NCBI GenBank assembly: GCA_012295275.1 | Contig: CM022665.1 | Span: forward strand, 13,968,476-14,032,475 | DNA from: Chrysomallon squamiferum | Lineage: Eukaryota > Mollusca > Gastropoda > Neomphalida > Peltospiridae | Length of the DNA stretch: 64,000 nucleotides | Reading direction: 5' to 3' | Part shown: positions 38,730-48,893 of the stretch, in pieces | Layout of the letters: the number at the start of each line of letters is the position of its first letter | Position numbering within the stretch: position 1 is the first letter of the stretch | Translations under genes and position numbers: made by a program | Notes under the pieces: generated by a model | What the model was told of the DNA's origin: nothing | What the model saw: the letters and a program-made list of their open reading frames with translations, nothing else | Databases searched by the model: none

Positions 38730-39535
38730 TTCCTTCAGACACATTATAGACTATTTAGCCTCAGCTATAGAGAAAATATTATATTACTTAAGTTTTATAA
38801 ATTAAATAAATTACCATTCAAACAATGTGCTGTTCATCAAATTTTTCTTACTTGTAAATCATTGACAATACTTCTGATGTTAGAGGTTTTGTGGGTTTTG
38901 TTTTTTAAATTCTTGATTTCTTATATTTTTCTAAGTACAAGGACTGGTAACTTTTTTTCTGTCAACCTTGCACACAATGCCATGGTCAGTCTGTCATTGG
39001 GCCATTTTTCTCCAGCACATTTATTGCCTTTAATTTCACCTTTAACTTTAAATATGTTTTTAATGATGTCTCTGTAAAATAAAATCCTGTTTAGTCAGTG
39101 CTGAATATGTCTCATTATCTTCATGATCCAGTCATCCACCATGGTCCTATAGACATCACCATGTTCACCACAGCAGTGTTATATCTACTCGTGAATGCAT
39201 CAAGCCAGCCATTTGATGTCTTAACTATCTCAACACCCAATTTGTTTGTTACTTAATAAGTATTCCTTTGAGGTTTTTTCACCACTTGGAATCATTGCCA
39301 AACAAGCATAATGATCTCTTCAATGCAAATGACCTTCTGTTTTTTCTTGCTCTTGGCATATTATTTTCAAAGTCTGCTTGAACATTTGCTTTCCTTTTTA
39401 AAATGCTGTCAGTTTGTCTACAACGCATTCCAAATTTCTCTGCTATCTTTCTAGCACTTAAACAGTATTTCTCTGAAGTTCTGGTAATTTCTACTCATTG
39501 CTTTAAAGTTGAAGCAGAATGACTGTTTGATAGCA
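38730..39535 (-). pseudogene. Tigger/pogo transposase fossil
   Basis: Read on the minus strand, frames broken by stops and shifts encode parts of a pogo/Tigger transposase. Near 39470-39400 is an N-terminal CENP-B/psq helix-turn-helix segment, LSARKIAEKFGMRCRQTD, followed by ILKRKANVQADFEN. Near 39220-39180 is a second DNA-binding-domain segment resembling SNGWLDAF (here HQMAGLMHSR). Near 39060-38940 is the start of the DDE domain, with KGEIKGNKCAGEKWPNDRLT and MALCARLTEKKLPVLVL. The catalytic core downstream is not recognisable. The element lies upstream of the glutamate carrier coding start and in the same orientation, probably within its 5' intron. No intact termini were found. Confidence 0.75.
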
Positions 39536-40691
39536 TAGTTATTTTATTTCTTTTACAGTTGGTTCATAAATAAATAACAAAAAAATGAAATTAGCTCATT
39601 ATTACAGTATGGACTACTCTGGCACCTTGGTTATAATTTAATTGCCTTTGATAATACTGCTACAATCAGCTATAGCCAATAAGAAGTCATCTTGTTATTG
39701 AGAAAAAGATTTGAGCTGAACTACTGAAAGCAAATTATACAACCACTGGAACAAAACAGCTATTGACATTTACCAAGTTAACAAAAGAATTAAAGAAATG
39801 TTTAGTATTAGTTAACAATATTTGTATATGGCAGTAACATCATATGGCAACATCAAAACAAGTTTGTTCTTTGTCAAGTTGAATCAAATTGCCAAACTTT
39901 CTGGACAGGTGACACAACAATGGTGGAACTGATGAAAACAATGTGATTTACTGGAAACTAGACTGCTGTACAATCACACATAGTGGAAAGAATTTGATTT
40001 AAAAAAAAAAAAAAAATAATGAAAATAATATATTGGTCATTAATGAAAGTTCAGACCTTATTTTTGCTGAAAAATAGTGGCCACTGGCTGCATTGGACAG
40101 ATGGTTTTTCTACAGGTGTCAAATAAAGAATAAATGCTTTGGGGAAGTTTCAGGATAGTCATTATATAGATATGCCCATTCAGCTATGTGTGTGTATTAG
40201 TTTTCCATTATGTTAATTAGTATTACAGTCCTCTGACAAAATATTAAAATATTATATTAGTATTACTAGACAGTAGATATAAAAATACCTCACTTCTATT
40301 CCAAGTGTATCTTAGGTACTGGATCTACCTTCCTAACATTTTTTTTTTTTTTTTTTTTTTTTTGTACAGTGAGAATCCATTTTGAAAATAGTTAATAACA
40401 GTGTCTTATCTTATTTGACCTAAAATAAAGCAATTTCCACATTAAGTTTTAGATATCTGGTACAAAGATCCAAAACTGAAAATAGTTAATAATAGTATCT
40501 TATCTTATTTGACATAGAATAAGGCAAATGCCACATTAAATTTTACACAGTTCAAGGTAGAATAATGTCTATAAATAAAAAAACATTTAAATAATTAATA
40601 AAAGAATAATGATAATATCTGGAAAGAGGAACTAATGATTTAAAGTCTTATTTAAATTAGACTAACCTTACATTTATTTGTGTGTTTCTCT

Positions 40692-40694
<3 letters not shown>

Positions 40695-40733
<39 letters not shown>
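40695..40733 (+). repeat. (TG)n microsatellite
   Basis: Uninterrupted TG run of about 39 bp, preceded by a short TC run. Confidence 0.9.
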
Positions 40734-40736
<3 letters not shown>

Positions 40737-41380
40737 TCTGTTGCATTGTGCACATTTATTTAAGTCTGATGTTAATGTCTCTGCAAAGTTTTAGCATAAT
40801 AACTTTGCTCAAATGAAAACACCTACACCTAACAACAATTATATTTATCCATGAATGATGTAAAAAATGTATTTAAATAAATATAAAAAATACAAATACA
40901 GTATTCATTTATATTATTATTACTGACTACCAAACCAAAAAATACGGTACTATTTATATACATACCAACATACATACATACCTTTTTCAAGCAACAGTGT
41001 TACATTTGTGTAAGAAAAACATAATCCATGTTAACAATTCACTGGCTCTAGAAATTGATTTTTCATGACAGAGATTGACACAGAAGGGTTTTATGTTAAA
41101 GAAGCTACACAGAAATCAATAAAGGTTTACTTAATTGCAAGTGCATAGGATTTGACAATGGTTATTCTTATTATTAATTTAAGATCCCTTACTTCAAAGT
41201 TTACTGCTTAAATATCATCATTTTCTATATAATTTTAACAGATATCCCAAGGAAAACCAAGAAAATAAATGGGTTATTTTACAGAAGCAATATTTAGTGT
41301 TATGCTCAGGATTTCATTACAGTTATTTCTATTGAAAATCTGAAAATCCCAGTCATGAAAGCTTTTTACACACACACACA

Positions 41381-41500
41381 CACTATGTATATTATCATTT
41401 TTCCCCTAAAAATACATAAACACTATATATATATTAATTTTCCCCCTAAAACTATATATACACTATGAATATATTCATTTTTCTCCTAAAAATAAATCCC
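41381..41500 (+). repeat. Three copies of a 40-bp tandem repeat
   Basis: Each unit starts CACTAT, continues with an AT-rich segment and a TTTTCCCCCTAAAA-like block, and is 40 bp long: 41381-41420, 41421-41460 and 41461-41500. The copies are diverged but aligned without gaps. Confidence 0.75.
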
Positions 41501-41643
41501 TATACTGGCTATAGACATAGCTAAAACAAAAAGACAGTTTTACATTAAGAGTAGTTACTTGGAAATCATGTAATTGTTCCTGTTATTCTAGTTCCTATCT
41601 TATATGTTTATTTATTTTAACATCTTCATTTAACATATAATTT

Positions 41644-41681
<38 letters not shown>

Positions 41682-44000
41682 TTATTGTGTGGGTTTTGGG
41701 GAGGTTTAGAAACAGTGTTCCCCTCTGAAAGATAAATTACAATGAGAGAAAGAGGCCCCAAAAAAGTTGTATTTAAGAGTAGTCATACTGAAATGAAATC
41801 AATATATATTTATTTAGTTAAGTGCTAGGATCACATGACAGTTTCTCCTGACATCAGCATAACTTGACATACATATGTTCATTATTTTTATTAATTAGAA
41901 TAAATAAGGTTATAATTTCTTTTCTAAATAAACTATCTACAATTAACAGTATCCTGTAAAATGGTGTTTAAAACTACAGTAAAACAGAATAAACTAAAAC
42001 AAATATCTTGAGATTACCAAAATGGTTTAAGAGTTATTGGATTTCTCAGACTTGCTGAGGTCAGTCATCCTACAAAATCTCATTATTCCTTTCATTTCAA
42101 TCATTCTCCAAGCTAAATTTTAGTTTTATGCAGCTGAGCAAAAGTTCTAAGATGATACATAAGTTACAAATGATATGAACAGTTACAGTAACCCTGAAAG
42201 CCGCAATGCCACTTAATTATTTCTTACATAACCATCCAAGGGTTACATTAGTAGTAAATGACTTCCATTTCAAACAGTATATTTACTAGCTACGATTTAG
42301 TTCTGCGTTAAGAGATTATTAACAAAATATTAACCTACCCCAGACAAATATTTAACAGATAAACTGAAGGAGATTTTATTTTCACAATAAATTATAGTAT
42401 AAAAATATCTGAATTTTGTAGTGAAGCTCATCATTTAATATAGATTAATGGCTGTATCATCTAAAGCAAAATGTTGTTGATATTTAACTTAACAACCAGG
42501 CAGTTTGTTTCATAAACTTCCACTGCTATGCTTCACCACTTAGTCAGGGTATCAGAGAAGATTATAATCCTTAAACCTACCCCAAGACAACCTTTTTAAG
42601 ATGAGATCTGATTTTTTTTTCTGTCCATAAGTTCAGTATTGGAATATCTCTATTTGCATTTACTCCAATACACCTTAAAATAAACATTATAGCCTGCCTA
42701 TTTCAAACATGAAACATAAACATGATATTTGAAAGAAGTTGGTCCAAAGGTTAATACGATTAAGCTTATGGATAGGGTATACCTACATTAATCTTGCTTT
42801 TGTAAAACTAAACAAAGATGGTGAGGATTAATATATTTTTATTTCAGAAATAACATGAAAGAGGAATATCCATTAAGTATCATATCTATTATCATTAAAA
42901 AATAATAAAAATTAAAAAAAAGATTTCAAAATTTAATTTAAGGAAATAAACCCTTTGAAAATGTTATAATCATATGCTGGTTATTTAAGTGTAAAAACAC
43001 ATACAAACACAAACATGGATTTCTAAAAAAATTAATTCGATATATTAGTGAAAATAATAAAATATTTACTTTATTAAAGTATCAGTATAATTTAATTTAT
43101 TATTCAATCCTTCAAAAAAATTAAAAAATCACATTCTTTAAAAATAGTTGATTTACAGTTTATTTCTATTTACAGAATATACAGACAATTGTTGACTTAT
43201 GACTGTTCAGGTCTAACAGTGATGCTGCAGTTAAAGGTAGGTTTATGCTTGTATGCTGACTCAGTGGGTATTTAGCATACTCCTTTATTGTGTTCATATT
43301 CAGTGTTATTTCTTTAAGCTCACTGTTCAACAGACAAGTGCACTTAAGAATGTCAGTGCATTTTTTTACAGCTAGCCATTAATACTTTGCATGTTGTTGT
43401 GACCCATACTTAGTGCAATCCACAACTGTTTTCTCCGTCCATGGTCCCAGTATTATGGTAAACTGATGACATGCAGGTTTGGAAACTTATGAACTTATTA
43501 ATAAGAAGTTTGTCCATTCATGCCAAGAAAAGGGAACTTTTTAACACATGCCATCTTTATTTTTATCTTAACAAAGCAGAAACATTATGTGTAAAGTGAA
43601 AAGAAGAAAATTTATCTTAGGAAGATTGGAAATGGACTGAGTATGCACATGCTGAAAATGTATCAGTTTCATTATCTTTGCTATGTAATCTTGTGTGTGC
43701 CTTACTCGTGAATCTGTTCAAAGAATTTTTATTTTTGTCAGCAACCTAAATTTCTGTTCTGCATGGAGCTTGGCAAGTAAAGTATGGATCAACATTAATG
43801 CTACTGTATGTACAATTAAAGCATGCTGCAAATTGTGATAAAATCATAACTGGTATTAAACACACTGTAAAGTGCAAACTGTGTTTGATTTAAACTAATT
43901 TAAGGTTTACTAAAAATGACTGTACATGTACATGACTTAAGGTTCAGATAATGTGATTACATGTGGTATAAACATAATATATAATTATATATGTATCTAT

Positions 44001-45964
44001 GGGCCATTCCATGTCAAATCACCCCCAAAAAAAGAAAATTTAAACCCGACCGTCTCAGATTTTTATGAAACTTGGTACACTTGTTGACTGGGATCCCACA
44101 GCACCAAATCGGATCAGTGGTATGGGAGATATGGCCCACCGAATTTTGAGATTTTTGGCAAAAATGGGCGTGACCACCAACCTTAGAACCCTCATATCTC
44201 AGGAACTACTGGGCCAGTCTTCATAAAATTGGTATTGTTGAAAAGGCAATATGTCAAGGATTCCAAATCTGCCATTTTTGTTCAGTTTGGAAAATATTGG
44301 AGTACATTGACCTATTGACCTTTGCTATGACTGTGTGAATCACATGACCTTGAGATGACCTTTACTGAAATGTAATCTCCCACATGTTAACTAAAACATA
44401 AAAAAGTTTCCTGGGTGTAATATTTTTTGTTTAGCCACAATATAGATTTAAAAAATGCACATACATGAAAATAACACCTTTTTAGCCATTAACATCTGAT
44501 TAACTAAAACCTGAATGATCAATTCTGGATGCTAAGAATCACCATCTTTCTTGATCATCGAGTAAGACATTGTATGCCTACATGTATGAATAAAGTTCAC
44601 ATAAATTTGAGAGAACTAGGTGTTTCTGATGACAGAATAGAATTCAAATCAAAGTCCTTTTCTGGGGAAACAACAACCAACAGTTTGTCTGGCAATATAT
44701 TATCAAATTCTCCCATTGTAATACCACCCATACTAAAGCCATCCTCTGCAGGGGTTTGGACCTTTGAAGGCTAATCAGACAGTCACAGCACAACTTGTCT
44801 CCTGGCACTAGTGTCTTTGGAGGATTTACTAAGCAATTGTAAGTGCCCATGCTAACAATTCTTAAAGATCTAGTGCATGCTTGCTCAGGGTGGCGATTAA
44901 GGGGATCACAACACTTTTTCCACAATGTTGAAAATTCGATTAAAACTTCTTGTTCATGATGTGAACAGATACTCTTGATGTCCCGTGTTTTGATCCTACT
45001 TCGAAGAGTGAGGAGTTCGACTTCCTCAGTTTTCCATACACTTCGCAACAACTCCTTTTTGATATGATGGTGTTGATAACATACATTTTCAGGAGAGTTA
45101 AAGCTGCAGTTAGCCCTGGAAGAAATAAGGATTTTCAGTATTGGCCTACACCTTCAATTCAAAGTCAGTGCTTTCCTAAATATCAAATCAAATCCTGAAA
45201 CCCTTTCAGTAAAGTTAAGCAGGTCATAAAATGGCAGCAGAGTACATGTGTTATTGCCAAAGGCCCACAAGTCTTGGGCATTTATGTCAATCTTCTCGAG
45301 TATAAATTTCAGTTTATTAAGGTGAAGGTAGATCTTGTTCATACATTATGCAGTACATCACTTGATGTCTTACTCGATGATCAAGAGAGATGGTGATCCC
45401 TAGCATCCAGAATTGATCATTCAGGTTTTAGTTAATCAGATGTTAATGGCTGAAAAGGTGTTATTTTCATGTATGTGCATTTTTTATATCTATATTGTGG
45501 CTAAACAAAAAATATTACACCCAGGAAACTTTTATATGTTTTAGTTAACATGTGGGAGATTAAATTTCAATAAAGGTCATCTCAAGATCACGTGATCCAC
45601 ACGGTCAATTTCAAGGTCATAGCAAAGGTCAAAAGGTCAAGATACTCCAATATTTTCCAAACTAAACAAAAATGGCAGATTTGGTATCCTTGTCATTTTG
45701 CCTTTCTAACAATACCAATTTTATGAAGATTGGCCCAGTAGTTCCTGAAATATGAGGGTTCTAAGGTTGGTGGTCACACCCATTTTTGGCAAAAATCTCA
45801 AAATTTGGTGGGCCGTATCTCCCACACCACTGGTCTGATTGAGCTAAAATTTCAGATTTGGTGCTGTGGGATCCCAGTCAACAAGTATACCAAGTTTCAT
45901 AAAAATCTGAGACGGTCGGGTTTAAATTTCTTTTTTTTTGGGGTGATTTGACACGGAATGACCC
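44001..45964. mobile_element. DNA transposon with ~570-600-bp terminal inverted repeats
   Basis: The ends are GGGCCATTCCATGTCAAATC (left) and its inverted counterpart GGGTCATTCCGTGTCAAATC (right, minus strand). Inverted similarity runs through 44001-44570 and 45365-45964, so over half of the element is TIR. TAT flanks both ends (43998-44000, 45965-45967), a possible 3-bp target duplication. The central 800 bp encode a Cys/His-rich ORF on the minus strand but no recognisable DDE transposase. It is probably a non-autonomous derivative. The superfamily is uncertain. Confidence 0.85.
44644..45342 (-). pseudogene. Cys/His-rich ORF inside long-TIR transposon
   Basis: On the minus strand an open segment (45342-45154, 62 codons) is followed by a 135-codon one (45051-44644), whose frame is also open for some codons upstream. 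Visible motifs are CYQHHHIKKEL, SHHEQEVLIEFSTLWKKCCD, PLNRHPEQACTRSLRIVS and PGDKLCCDCLISL. Several Cys and His pairs suggest zinc binding. Similar CCDP...LR..G..LC..C arrangements occur, as I recall, in uncharacterised proteins of transposon origin in invertebrates. The two segments are in separate frames or separated by an intron. Function is unknown. Confidence 0.5.
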
Positions 45965-47534
45965 TATACTATTAAAACATGAATGACATATGACAGATTA
46001 ACATCCATTAACAATGTAAACATTGATGTAACCTTTTATCTTTTCATAAAAAAACAAATTTACTAAAGCATACAAACATGCTTAACTGTATATACAAGTT
46101 GGTCCATATTCACAGAAAAAGTATCTACTGTAGATTTCAATCATAATTTAGCATATGTGATATTATGTAATGTTAATAACAATTTAACAAAGTTGAATAT
46201 GAGTAACAGGTTATGTTTTAAGAAATATAAATTACCCATACTTATCCACACATACCCAAACAAAACACACCCACAAAATCAAGAGTTTTTGACAGAGCAC
46301 TCCATATTTTATATGGTAGTTCTCATGAACAGGAAAGCATATACCATTTTCGGAGCTACTTTGGTGTGTTATCTATGTGTCCTGAAACTACTTTGACATA
46401 TGTCATCTACAACTTGAAGGGCGATCTACAGCAAAAAATATATTTAGTGAAATTTCAATAAGATAAGAGGCAGATCTTAAAATCCTTAAAGATTAATACA
46501 TATTTAAGAACATCACATCCAGCCAAATTTCATTTCTGATTAGGTACACAATTTTTTATTCATTCCAGCAAATAGCCAGCATACTCGAATTTAAATGGTC
46601 TAAATTTCCAGTACTTAAGCAATTCAAAAAACCTGGTTGGATTTGAAAATTCATGTTTTGATAAAGATGAGAGGAATGAACCAAAGAACCTTCCAATCAC
46701 ACTTTGATTATTTCTGTTGGTTATATATGAGGAAGAATGCTGAAGATCTTTTTCTTGCGTTTCTAGCAAATGTTCACTCAATTCATTGATAAAATTATTC
46801 AAATTTGAATACTTTTTTTAGCCCTTGTTCCTATAAATTATAAATATATAATAAAGGAAAATTTGTTTAACTTATGCCGTGAATAATAATAATAAAAAAC
46901 CCAAGAATAAACAAAATAATAATTAAAAAGCGAATATATCACACACCAAAGTAGAATTTGCTCGGTGTAGATCACATGCCAAAGTAGCACCCCAGTTTCT
47001 TTGATAAAACAGTTGTGGAGCTCTGACTGTATTACTTTCTATTTCATAAATAATTAACTTATTAACAATATTGTGGTCTCAGTTATTTGAAGGAATATTT
47101 CTCGGATGCTAACTTTGAATTTGATTAACAGAAGTTTTGAGTTTTTCACTTTTATTTCAGTTTCTTTTTCTTTCTTTTTTTTTCTTCAGAAAATTATTTT
47201 TCAAAATTAAAAAAAAATATAATAATAATAAAGAGAGAAAGAAAAAGAAAAAATATGCTAGACTATGCAGAATGCAAAAATTAAAACAAATGTGACAGAC
47301 CGGGGACCCACATTTCTTTGATACTGAGGTTACAAGGTAGTATTACTATTAAAATACAGTTGTCTTGATCATTTGAGCGGTGTTCAACTTTCTAAACACT
47401 ATAAGATCTAATGCACAGACATTAAATTAATTTTACCTTTAGTTTAGAAACAACTTCTCCACCTTGAAATCAATTCTGCCAGTGGACCAGCACAGTAACA
47501 TTTGACCTTTCACTGGAAACTGGTGCTTGCTTAC

Positions 47535-47740
47535 ATTAGAAATAAGAAAGCGCATTCATTTTCTAAACATCGGTTGATCATTGATCGGTAGATTTCACAT
47601 CATTCGCTGGTTTTCGATTATTTCCGTTATGCTTTGTCATTACTAATGACCTAGATTATAAACGAGACTGTGCAATCAATGCTATTTCTTTGGGCGGCCA
47701 TGACCAGTTTGCTACTACTTCCTAATAGGGCAAAACTACA
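47535..47740 (-). promoter_or_regulatory. Promoter-like patch, possible 5' UTR exon of the carrier gene
   Basis: Read on the minus strand it shows ETS-like TAGGAAGTAG followed by ATGGCCGCCC (YY1-like at a start site). It ends in a strong donor TCTAAT/GTAAGC at about 47535. The carrier gene needs an upstream non-coding exon because its first coding exon has an acceptor at about 38354. This patch would make a 9.2-kb first intron and a head-to-head pair with PSMB4. This is inference only. Confidence 0.3.
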
Positions 47741-47945
47741 AAATAAACGAACCCAATAATCATAGTAAATATTATGAAATATTTATTTTTTCATTAACTT
47801 TATTATTTCTTGTCCGATTTAAAAAAATTCAGATTCCGTACAGACAAGAGAACGTAATCCAACTAACAACCATAATATTCAAAGCAACATGATACAAAAT
47901 TATTGTTTTTAACATGTAAAGAAAGTATGGGTTGCATCTGTCAAC

Positions 47946-48015
<70 letters not shown>
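47946..48015 (+). repeat. Palindromic (TAA)n(TTA)n microsatellite
   Basis: A TAA run is followed immediately by a TTA run, making a near-perfect palindrome of about 66-70 bp that could form a hairpin or cruciform. Confidence 0.9.
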
Positions 48016-48016
<1 letters not shown>

Positions 48017-48513
48017 CATAAGAACAACTTTGATTGCATGAGAAATGTCTATATATTAGATTAGATAGTACATGCTATACAAAAACAGATTGAATAATCA
48101 GTTAATCAGTTATTATTTAATTTATTATTATTGTTTTTTTTGGGGGGGGTTGTTTGTTTGTTGTTTCATTTTTTCTTAAGAAATAAAAAAAGTACATACG
48201 AAATTTGATAAGGAAAATTAATCTTTGACTTTGGTATGTATTTACGTTTTAAATTCTTGTGCATTTTATTGGAGATTTTTGTCTTTCTGTTAATCTCCAT
48301 CAACACAAAATAGAATTATTTCCATTCGACCATAAATTTATGAAGTCGATATAGAGGTATATATTTTATTCCCCTAGAGTATTTTGTGATGTTCAAAGAT
48401 AAATACGATATATTGTTTTACATCACAACAATGAAGAATAATTTAAAATATCTGTTTCTTTTCTTTCTTTCATTTTTTTTCTTTCTATTATTATTATTTT
48501 ATTTATCATTAAT

Positions 48514-48516
<3 letters not shown>

Positions 48517-48572
<56 letters not shown>
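48517..48572 (+). repeat. (AT)n microsatellite, about 56 bp
   Basis: Uninterrupted alternating AT tract about 320 bp upstream of the PSMB4 start codon, followed by a long T run at about 48651-48677. Confidence 0.9.
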
Positions 48573-48576
<4 letters not shown>

Positions 48577-48744
48577 TTATTGATTTTTATTACTATTGAA
48601 TTTTAATTAAATATTTTTTATTGTATTTATTATTTATTTTATTTCATTTCATTTTTTTTTTTTTTTTTTTTTTTTTTAATTATTATTATTTTAACATGCT
48701 TTCTTTTTTTTCTTTTTTAAAATATTGATTGCTTTCTGCCCTAA

Positions 48745-48752
48745 CAGGAAGT
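48745..48752 (+). promoter_or_regulatory. ETS-like site upstream of PSMB4
   Basis: CAGGAAGT lies about 140 bp upstream of the start codon in a short, less AT-rich segment. It fits a housekeeping promoter of this kind, but the match is short. Confidence 0.3.
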
Positions 48753-48893
48753 TACTACGATTTCGGACCCAATGTGCTGTTTATAGTCTTGATCACAAAC
48801 ATTTAAGAGGTTTTATTCGTCGTAAACCGGTTGATTAAAAAAACAAAACAAAAATAAAAACAGTGCAGAGACCCAGTCGAAATCAAATAGAAC

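Larger units (their letters stand above)
38354..44000. other. Upstream region of the glutamate carrier with repeats
   Basis: Besides the Tigger fossil this stretch shows simple repeats: T runs at 40339-40363 and 41647-41678, (TG)n at 40695-40733, and a 40-bp tandem repeat at 41381-41500. The rest is AT-rich sequence without a recognisable gene. It may be the long first intron of the carrier gene. Confidence 0.5.
45965..48893. other. Intergenic region upstream of PSMB4
   Basis: AT-rich region with a less AT-rich, promoter-like patch at about 47530-47740 (see separate entry), a palindromic TAA/TTA microsatellite at 47946-48015, an (AT)n run at 48517-48572 and a T run at about 48651-48677. Short ORFs here (for example 46560-46802 minus) have no recognisable homology. 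Confidence 0.5.
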
